NCBI GenBank assembly: GCA_014796735.1
Contig: JAAVIG010000161.1
Coordinates: 1-20,951, forward strand
Direction of reading: 5' to 3'
Length of the DNA stretch: 20,951 nucleotides
Origin: Oscillospiraceae bacterium
Lineage (GTDB): Bacteria; Bacillota; Clostridia; Oscillospirales; Ruminococcaceae
Shown here piece after piece: positions 14,001-18,204 of this stretch. The notes below the pieces were generated by a model that was given only the letters and a program-made list of their open reading frames with translations, did not search any database and was not told the origin of the DNA. How positions within the stretch are numbered: position 1 is the stretch's first letter; each line of letters opens with the position of its first letter. Both the position numbers and the translations under genes were made by a program.

Positions 14001-16398
14001 GATTGAGACCCGAACAGTTTATGAACGCGCCCGCGCCGATCGTTGTAACGCTTTCGGGCAGCTGGAGAATTCCCATTCTGATACAGTTTTTGAACGCTTC
14101 CGCGCCGATCTCCGTTACACCGTTGGGGATTATGATGCCGGAAAGCTGTCTGCAATCATCAAAAGCGTGATCGCCTATTCTTGTTGCGGCTTCGGGAATG
14201 GTAACATTGGTTATGCTCTTAAGGCCCTGGAAAGCGTAATCGCCTATTTCGGTTATTTTGCCGCTGATGCTGAGCTGCAAAACCTCTTTTCCGGTTGCGT
14301 TGAGCAGCTTTACCCAGGGGTTTCCGCCCTCTCTGTCAACCAGATGCTCAATGTCGTTGGCAGCGGTGAAATCCTTGATAGCGGGAGAAGCCACGTCGTC
14401 CTTAGCCAGAACAAAAAGGGTTGAATTTTCACCCGACCAATACCAGTAAGCGTCCTCGGGATCGGCTTTTCCGATATTGCCGCCGATGACCTCATTGCAC
14501 ATGGTACAAAGTCCGTATTCGCCTTCAAACTGGTGATTGTGCGTTCCGGGGATAACCGGCTTGCCGTTCCATTCGGAGGGGAAGGTATACTTGCCGGTGT
14601 AGCCGCTGTCGTCTACCTCGGTTATCCTTATAACGTCTCCGTCGTCAACGTATTTTGCCTTTACCGCGTTTTCGGGCAAAGCGTGATCCGCAACAAGAGA
14701 AGCGGGATAAAGCACCATTGTGATGTTGCTGTTCTCAAAGAGCTTTTCGCCCACGGAGTTGACGCTTTCGGGGATCCATACCGTGGTATTTGCAGCCTGA
14801 ACGCCGTTGAAAGCGTTGTTGCCTATTGATGTAACGCTTGAAGGAATGACGATCCCGTCGATCGTCAACTCGTAAAACGCGTAATTTCCTATATATGTAA
14901 CTCCGTCTCTTATCTGAAGCTTTTCAATATCCCTGCCGTACCACTCGGGCGGATCGGTGGGGTCGTGATCGCCCATTCTGCCGTCGGTACCGTTTACTTT
15001 GCTTATAGCAAGCGTTTTGTCATCGTTGGTAATAGACCAGCTTGTATTGTTGCATAAGCCACCGGTCTGACCGCATATTGTACATTGGTCGTTCTCTATC
15101 CAATGGCTGTGATTCTGCGATACCTTATCCCAGTACGCGCTGTCAACGCCTTTAACTGGCTTGCCATTTATGGAATCGGGTATATCCAGCAGCTCGCTGC
15201 TGTTGCCCTCGATTTTGGTTATTATAACTCCGTCGGCGTCTGCTTCATAGGTCACCTGATATGTGGAATCAAAGGAGACCGTGTTTGAACCGGGAACGTT
15301 CGCTCCCGCGGGAATATAGACCGCTTTCAGATTTGTGCAGCCGTTGAACGCGAAGTCCCCGACCTCGGTAACGCTTTCGGGCAGCTTCACCTCTGTAAGC
15401 GAGGTGCAGGCGTAAAACGCGGAGTTCCCGATAGAAGTAACTCCGTCGGGTATCTCCGGATCCGTCAGGGAGGAACAGCCGTAAAAAGCGAAATCTCCGA
15501 TAGAAGTGATGCCTTCGTGAAGAGTTACGGTTTTTAATGAGGAGTCACCGAAAAACATATAGTCGCCGATCTCGGTAACGTTTGCGGGAATATTGATCTC
15601 CTCAAGAGAGGTACAGCCCTCAAAAACGTTTGTGCCGAGCGTATTTATCGAGTCGGGCAGCTTGATGCTGCTGAGATTCGAGCAGCCGCTGAACGCGCCT
15701 GTGCCGATAGATGTAAAATTATTTTTCGGAAGCTCGATTTCAATCAGGCTCGAACAGTCCTTAAAGGCTTCCATTCCGATAGAGGTCAGCCTGCTGGAAG
15801 TTTTTACCGTTTCGAGAGACGTACAGCCCTCAAACAGACCGTCGCCCACCTCGGTTATGGAATCACCCGATATATCTGCGGATACCAGAGCGGTACAGTC
15901 CTTGAACACACCGCTTCCAAGCTCGCTGTCCGCCGCCGTTACCGCTACCGAGGTAAGATTTAAGCAGCCCTCAAAAACATTATTTCCTATTTTAACAGAT
16001 TGGTATATATTGAGGTCGGTAAATCCGGTACACCCCTCAAAGGCGTTATCACCGATATTTATTTTGTTGGCGGTATAGCCCAAAAACGGGATCTGAGTCA
16101 ACTGTGTGCAGCCGTAAAAGGCATACGTACCTATTCCCCAGACGTTGTTTGTTCCCGTGTACACATTTGTTATAAGCTCACGCAAATGCGCCCACGGAAC
16201 ATCATCGGGCGACTGAAAATCTTCGATCCAAAGCATGGAGCCGTAAATATCAAACTGCAAGGTTCCTGTTGCGGGATCGAATTTCCATTGGTAGTTATCG
16301 GTTGAACCCGAATAATTTTCGTCATCCGCCGCAACCTGCACGCAAACAAAGTTAAGTGTTATGGCAAATGCAACGAGTAATGAAATAAATTTTTTCAT
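5092..16398 (-). CDS. Giant secreted BspA-type leucine-rich-repeat surface protein
   Basis: The protein is about 3,768 residues from the MKKF start at 16398; a start at 16410 (MVIPMKKF) is equally possible, since AGGGAAAGGA suits either. Residues 1-24 are a signal peptide (MKKFISLLVAFAITLNFVCV..., likely cleaved after VAA). Ten modules follow. Each opens with a W-x(n)-G-x-L-x-I strand region, often with a G-x-G turn, continues with LRR_5-type repeats (IG-x-x-AF-x-GC-x-x-L-x-x-I-x-I-P), and closes with H-x-H...C-x-x-C. I count about 70 repeats; the C-x-x-C motifs lie near residues 440, 635, 893, 1093, 1544, 2065, 2527, 2922, 3135 and 3322. Next come an H-x-W/C-x-x-C region, a Pro/Gly/Ser linker (about 3405-3507), a beta-type domain (about 3515-3667) and two membrane segments (about 3688-3708 and 3740-3757). 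The N-terminus should be extracellular. BspA-like proteins act in adhesion and host or matrix contact; the ligand here is unknown. The frame is intact throughout. Confidence 0.92.
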   Translation of the reverse strand: MKKFISLLVAFAITLNFVCVQVAADDENYSGSTDNYQWKFDPATGTLQFDIYGSMLWIEDFQSPDDVPWAHLRELITNVYTGTNNVWGIGTYAFYGCTQLTQIPFLGYTANKINIGDNAFEGCTGFTDLNIYQSVKIGNNVFEGCLNLTSVAVTAADSELGSGVFKDCTALVSADISGDSITEVGDGLFEGCTSLETVKTSSRLTSIGMEAFKDCSSLIEIELPKNNFTSIGTGAFSGCSNLSSIKLPDSINTLGTNVFEGCTSLEEINIPANVTEIGDYMFFGDSSLKTVTLHEGITSIGDFAFYGCSSLTDPEIPDGVTSIGNSAFYACTSLTEVKLPESVTEVGDFAFNGCTNLKAVYIPAGANVPGSNTVSFDSTYQVTYEADADGVIITKIEGNSSELLDIPDSINGKPVKGVDSAYWDKVSQNHSHWIENDQCTICGQTGGLCNNTSWSITNDDKTLAISKVNGTDGRMGDHDPTDPPEWYGRDIEKLQIRDGVTYIGNYAFYELTIDGIVIPSSVTSIGNNAFNGVQAANTTVWIPESVNSVGEKLFENSNITMVLYPASLVADHALPENAVKAKYVDDGDVIRITEVDDSGYTGKYTFPSEWNGKPVIPGTHNHQFEGEYGLCTMCNEVIGGNIGKADPEDAYWYWSGENSTLFVLAKDDVASPAIKDFTAANDIEHLVDREGGNPWVKLLNATGKEVLQLSISGKITEIGDYAFQGLKSITNVTIPEAATRIGDHAFDDCRQLSGIIIPNGVTEIGAEAFKNCIRMGILQLPESVTTIGAGAFINCSGLNQIAYPASISGSVPNDGTIPDETFKLEYEPYPSDPDNKVRITKIKPGETNALVTVPETICGKEVVFVEEDSRDLVNKDTCPHKYIDQESKTCLICGNIQGDASEDLDKSVEWKFFYENGKGVLHIWGKGKMQDFTNDGSKAPPWKAYLQNINEIRIDSGVTSIGSYAFDGAQNLSYVYIPDTVTYIGSRAFARCVGLKDIVIPNTVTSLGYDVFDGLSDTIKITMPHSLYNDYKDIIFASGQTKAVVLFYTGTSIVGACLEGEYNGGRVQIPNGFTLADDHEHCFKPSDNTCILCDVIGGFCGPVEQRPYAQWAFDPLSGVLRISGNGEVTSAPWQNLYKDQIRRVEIADNITALCDDAFKDCTELRYVIVSSQSKLEDIGDNAFSGCSKITSIDFPTNLRNIGSRAFAGTGLSGTVCLPLLVESVANDAFADCGGITTLLIHDKLATVSTPGQWELTNAGASIISYDGGSIKGIYIPDGHENVTVTIPSEIYGFAVTSIGNSNHSNENGHHDQIVGVVLPESVNTINENAFSKFKALTQLNLPSNVDYIGKNAFSETALVSINIPDKVTEIPMNAFYNCSNLKTVRLPDGLLAIREGAFESCNQLEELTIPDRVQVIEDIAFAGCLSLKKLVIPFSVMQLYDRTFYGCSGLEVVEIPDHCLTDALKQTLASAQTTVIILKKYIEDRTPDGTLLGYIPSPDGIPMIIGAVLGKEERWDNDELVRYPVYEYHEDCFNSKRRCVLCGRQGGQCGDNAYWVYKDNEYTIVITGTGEMWDMIEGDPHYDEMWVTLKPIVQKVEINSGMESIGENAFADCEQLNTVNIPATVKTIGRNAFGSSSKLDTVAIESGSELAEIGVEAFNNCTSLENISLPGSLKTIGEKAFMGCTDLKGITVPNAVTFIGSQAFKDCSRLSYANLSLALTTFGNEAFANCERLTEIVVPVGATSGTDIFKDSNNIVYAVIPQSFNESNFTSPKITVIKYNAENKVARITDAHTSISSEVIVIPSYIMDNTVREISRNAFTADSAWDDNTSVQLPDTLLRIEDYAFKGCIWLKEINIPGASEVSSGVTYIGRQAFQGCTTLTEVELPDSVTNLGKEAFLMCTNLKHITLSNSMTKISEAAFSGCGKLEYIVLPESVTEIEEKAFEDCAQLEYVVLPFSMRNGVINFTAFDGCTNLAALFTPTADAVTDDEGDAKDVKAAVSEQDAKAYKLRLAVYNNNKEVFKLFDGTTSDPRSTLEEVLVMPEGFTLRLDPPHLECFNIHNQCILCGDMGGYCGVDAQWKLDSAGTLTIWGTGEIDHDNPIYYGTWDNFRNNIVRLEIGEGITVIDDDAFRSCRLISAKLPSTLEEIGSYAFSDCIALMAIEIPNSVINIGEGAFEGDLTLKSAVLPNSISRLNSNTFKNCISLSTVKLPEDLRYVETGVFSGCTSLTMIELPINTTRVSEEAFKDCVNLIYIVAPDRCSYTFNGDEFVNATYFKYAAVAGSDGVKITYARPGRNIHELIVPEEIAGRPVVAIGDNAFAPEYSNYAATYDDGDTGLVSVTLPVTVTSVGDSAFKGRTDIRRIIFEGRVETIGNSAFENCTALEEAALPDSVKSIGNRAFYNCMSLRTIPLYEGLEKIGSQAFEGCNFDRSVIIVPSTVAEMGAKAFGSVSNTAVIAISEELAKNYDYSKDNCGYLVYRVKEDGTKSVMKAKLGEGMITITVPGSMTVDPLHEHCWINSAHSYCALCDFAGGSCGGDETVDGNNAFWRIDRNTGTLYITGTGELKNYLGDETAPWLAPEWRNFIKAIEIGSGITSVSSNAFLNCENAKTAVIPATVETIGENAFFGCKSLTEIIIPEGVTNIKENTFNGCTSLKSVKLPDSLSDISSGAFQGCTSLSFIELGDNDVLIASDAFGTSLDYIAAGNNAKISRGSYNVFRYEPVENGVKIVKAELGGNRSELKFPSQIGGRPVVAIGGDVVNGYTEGIKQITVQEGVEVIESNAFKGCTDLTYLTLPKSLKTIGSGAFTDCISLTPLNLNNGLQTIGENAFSNCDSIIKVKLPYTVTEVGNGAFSDCDKLETVIASENTKINRNYFPAATLVSYNEADRIIRASLGNGRSTIDKNGMEVDPEHEHCWYQGVCLLCNDSGGLCGSGLLWSLNNGVLVIERREGLGATDQDTGEMYDFGSSTPTPWGDRAGEIRKLVIKEGVASIGANAFRDCTALTDISEAFPSTVTRIGENAFRGCNGLKGELTLAENITEVGANAFADCPELTKIILSDKTGDLNVSPNTAVIKYHFEGNNAVITKIVPAEGKKTDIPGEILGHKVVKVEKAYRKYVSDKHDHYHTADDGNRCTLCDRISGECGPNTSWYIDEENKRLIIEGEGVMYDYDDADAPWTQYAEIIDNIIIREGVTSIGDNAFVNCGSFDEITLPQSIVSIGDNAFAGCVIRRMYIPSHISQEDRDKLSRDIEKVFYTVGTYENGEQYADVTRIDLPEGVETIVLPKTINCIPVRQVYADFRKYVSQDGHEHKYSDSDTDECHSSECLICGKVTYVHVWEDSWSSDENSHWHDCERGDYSPIKDGNIDGSGYGDHDWEEVDRKEPTQSEDGWVLYRCEVCGREKREVLKWQDHNNPNPPVSGDDPTPPGSGNNPTPPGSGGSGGFVPPPSSGGGSSSGSGDTTAPPVTGGGTANPPGSGNSGGSTTTPPQTQPWENTAPPVTNPPSGNNIPDESEFNGNYNLTNEEASNSLNASIADNTSQLLTAVLTQAELDKLVNGNSTVQIILSVTEGDGTVSLRDRAIISAALGEYKLGEYLDISLYKVIDGVRERITHTNSPITITIDIPSSLRNSSRRFRMIRAHEGVATVLRDMDNNSNTITISTDRFSPYAIAYTDSVSVSENYDPPINTGDAGISAFVLVTMASGLTAVGMIYFNHASDVVVEQERRKKIAKLIAFGKKGKLQKYLAIPLIFLVTLYYQGIEGIQKNKKDAVDEA
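5880..6180 (-). repeat. Pro/Gly/Ser-rich linker coding region with 27-bp tandem units
   Basis: This part of the giant gene encodes a low-complexity stalk of PPGSGNNPT-like units (for example PPVSGDDPT, PPGSGNNPT, then PPGSGGSGG) followed by Gly/Ser runs and PPVTGGG/PPVTNPP segments. The clearest tandem DNA repeat is at about 6105-6180. Such stalks hold a surface domain away from the membrane or wall. The repeats make this the part of the gene most prone to length variation. Confidence 0.8.
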
Positions 16399-16423
16399 TG
16401 GGATAACCATTCCTTTCCCTTTT

Positions 16424-16452
16424 AAAACGCAAATCAAAAGCTCTTGCGCTTT
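16424..16452 (-). other. Possible hairpin in the asnS-LRR intergenic region
   Basis: On the minus strand AAAGCGCAA pairs with TTGCGTTTT (one G-T wobble) around an 11-base loop, just upstream of the LRR gene's ribosome binding site. It could be a weak terminator of asnS or a leader hairpin of the LRR gene. The U-tract is inside the stem, so terminator function is doubtful. Confidence 0.35.
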
Positions 16453-16470
16453 ATAGTAATTTATAGACTG

Positions 16471-16481
16471 TACGGTCCGTA
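16471..16481. promoter_or_regulatory. 11-bp palindrome upstream of the LRR gene, possible operator
   Basis: TACGGTCCGTA is a perfect inverted repeat with a single central base, 73 bases upstream of the MKKF start. AT-rich -10-like sequences (TATAAA) lie next to it on the minus strand, but no good -35 is at the proper distance. An operator role is a guess from position and symmetry. Confidence 0.3.
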
Positions 16482-16538
16482 AATGCCCTGTTGAGCGAAG
16501 CTTTTTCCGGTCAAATCAAGGCAGTATCAAAAATTAGA

Positions 16539-17930
16539 TCAGTATTCCGCGTTTCCGACGGTTCTCGGGAAGGGCAGCACGTCTCTTATATTACCCACCG
16601 CGGTGATATACATGATCAGCCGCTCGAAGCCGAGTCCGAAGCCCGCGTGCTTGGTGCCGCCGTATCTTCTCAGGTCAAGGTACCAGTTATAATCCTCTTC
16701 CTTTAATCCTAACTCCTTCATTCTGTCAAGCAGCACGTCAAGTCTTTCCTCGCGCTGACTGCCGCCGATTATCTCGCCTACCCCCGGCACAAGCAGATCC
16801 ACCGCCGCAACGGTTTTTCCGTCGTCGTTGAGCCGCATGTAGAACGCCTTGATCTCCTTGGGGTAATCTGTTACGAACAGGGGCTTTTTATACACCTGCT
16901 CGGTGAGAAACCTTTCATGCTCGGTCTGAAGATCCGCGCCCCAGTAAACGGGGTATTTAAATTTATCCTTGTGCTTTTCCAGTATCTCTATCGCTTCGGT
17001 GTAGGTCACCTTGGCGAAATCGCTGCTTATGATGTCCTTTAGCCTCTGTATAAGCTCCTTGTCGTAAAAATCATTAAAGAACTTCATCTCGTCGGGGCAA
17101 AGGGTCAGAACCTCGTTCAATACGTACTTTATCATATCCCTTGCAAGGTCCATATCGTCCTGCAAGTCCGCAAAGGCTATCTCCGGCTCTATCATCCAGA
17201 ATTCCGCTGCGTGTCTGGTGGTGTTGGAGTTTTCGGCGCGGAATGTAGGACCGAAGGTATATATCCGGCCGAACGCCATTGCCATAGCCTCGCCCTCAAG
17301 CTGTCCCGAAACAGTGAGACAGGCGGGCTTTCCGAAAAAGTCCTTGCTGTAATCTATCGCGCCGTCCTCGGTTCTTGGCGGATCGGCGGGGTCAAGCGTC
17401 GATACTCTGAACATTTCTCCCGCGCCCTCGCAGTCGCTGGCGGTGATTATGGGGGTGTTGACGTACACAAAGCCCCGCTGATTGAAAAAGCTGTGTATCG
17501 CGTAAGCCGCAACGCTTCTTACTCTCAGCACCGCGCCTATCGTATTTGTCCTTGCCCTCAAATGAGCGATAGTGCGCAGATATTCAAGCGTATGACGTTT
17601 CTTTTGCAGCGGGTAATCGGAGGGAGCCAAGCCCTCTATCTCCACCTTATCGGCATGTATCTCAAATGGCTGCTTTGCCTCGGGTGTAAGAAGCAGCGTT
17701 CCCTTAACATTTACCGCGCTTCCCACGCCTAACTTGCTGAGCTCCTTAAAGTTATCTACCTTTTCCTCCTCGAAAACCACCTGAACGCCCTTGAAGCCGC
17801 TGCCGTCCGACAATTCCATAAAGCCGAACGCCTTGCTTCCCCTGACCGTTCTTACCCAACCGCTTACCGCTATCTCCGCGCCGTTTGCGGGAGTATTTCT
17901 GTGTAGCTCGGATATTAAAATTCTTGACAT
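16539..17930 (-). CDS. asnS: Asparagine--tRNA ligase
   Basis: The gene encodes 463 residues, the usual length of bacterial AsnRS, which charges tRNA-Asn with asparagine in the cytoplasm. An N-terminal OB-fold anticodon-binding domain (about 1-100, with IAVSGWVRTVRGSKAFGFME) precedes the class II catalytic core. Visible in the core are motif 1 (FVYVNTPIITASDCEGAGEM), motif 2 (FRAENSNTTRHAAEFWMIEP) and motif 3 (GFGLGFERLIMYI, then RDVLPFPRT). TTRHAAEFWM separates AsnRS from AspRS. ATG 17930 is preceded by GAAAGGAAA. No T-box leader fits between the promoter and the start. The gene looks fully functional. The giant LRR gene lies 140 bases downstream in the same direction. Confidence 0.96.
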   Translation of the reverse strand: MSRILISELHRNTPANGAEIAVSGWVRTVRGSKAFGFMELSDGSGFKGVQVVFEEEKVDNFKELSKLGVGSAVNVKGTLLLTPEAKQPFEIHADKVEIEGLAPSDYPLQKKRHTLEYLRTIAHLRARTNTIGAVLRVRSVAAYAIHSFFNQRGFVYVNTPIITASDCEGAGEMFRVSTLDPADPPRTEDGAIDYSKDFFGKPACLTVSGQLEGEAMAMAFGRIYTFGPTFRAENSNTTRHAAEFWMIEPEIAFADLQDDMDLARDMIKYVLNEVLTLCPDEMKFFNDFYDKELIQRLKDIISSDFAKVTYTEAIEILEKHKDKFKYPVYWGADLQTEHERFLTEQVYKKPLFVTDYPKEIKAFYMRLNDDGKTVAAVDLLVPGVGEIIGGSQREERLDVLLDRMKELGLKEEDYNWYLDLRRYGGTKHAGFGLGFERLIMYITAVGNIRDVLPFPRTVGNAEY

Positions 17931-18002
17931 TTTTTCTATTTCCTTTCTCTTTATACGGTATTTATGTTAATTACAGACAGTACGTCGATTATATTTAAAT
18001 CT

Positions 18003-18031
18003 ATTATAGCACTTTTAACGTCAAATTGCAA
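18003..18031 (-). promoter_or_regulatory. Sigma-A promoter of asnS
   Basis: On the minus strand TTGCAA (18026-18031), a 17-base spacer and TATAAT (18003-18008) form a good promoter. Transcription would start near 17996 and leave a leader of about 66 bases, too short for a T-box. Confidence 0.8.
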
Positions 18032-18062
18032 TATTTTTACGTATTTTTTTGACAATTTCCTG

Positions 18063-18091
18063 TTGACTATATTTTATAAATGCTTTATAAT
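18063..18091 (+). promoter_or_regulatory. Sigma-A promoter of the beta-mannosidase gene
   Basis: TTGACT (18063-18068), a 17-base spacer and TATAAT (18086-18091). A further TTGACA lies about 15 bases upstream and might serve as an alternative -35 with a weaker -10. The promoter is divergent from that of asnS, with only about 30 bases between the two -35 elements. Confidence 0.82.
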
Positions 18092-18144
18092 TTAAATAAA
18101 GGAATTATTTCCCATTGATAGGAAATAAATTTCAGAGAAGCGGC

Positions 18145-18162
18145 TTTCCCGACATCGGGAAA
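18145..18162. promoter_or_regulatory. Inverted repeat in the beta-mannosidase leader
   Basis: TTTCCCGACATCGGGAAA has perfect 8-bp arms around CA and lies about 45 bases after the expected transcription start. GAAATAAATTTC at 18122-18133 is a second small inverted repeat. They could be repressor operators for substrate-dependent control, or an RNA hairpin. No T-tract follows, so it is not an ordinary terminator. Confidence 0.5.
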
Positions 18163-18204
18163 AAACGGTATAAACGCACCTTAAAAATGAAAGGACAAAA
18201 AGCC

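Noticed and set aside
13156..14424. Long open frame (422 codons) on the plus strand opposite the giant LRR gene
   Set aside because: It lies wholly antisense to an intact, strongly conserved repeat protein and has no recognisable domain. The repetitive codon pattern of the LRR gene keeps antisense frames open, and similar shadows occur along its whole length (for example 6406-7209).
16399..16437. Start of the LRR protein at the first possible codon (MICVLKGKG...)
   Set aside because: The ribosome binding site AGGGAAAGGA lies inside this extension, and the signal peptide proper begins at MKKF; translation from 16398 or 16410 is more credible.
17931..18002. T-box riboswitch before asnS
   Set aside because: The promoter at 18003-18031 leaves only about 66 bases of leader, with no terminator/antiterminator pair or T-box core sequence.
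18115..18204. N-terminal extension of the beta-mannosidase from TTG 18115
   Set aside because: No ribosome binding site stands before this TTG at a proper distance. The extension is Lys/Arg rich and unrelated to the family, while ATG 18205 has AAAGGA nine bases upstream and gives a normal N-terminus.
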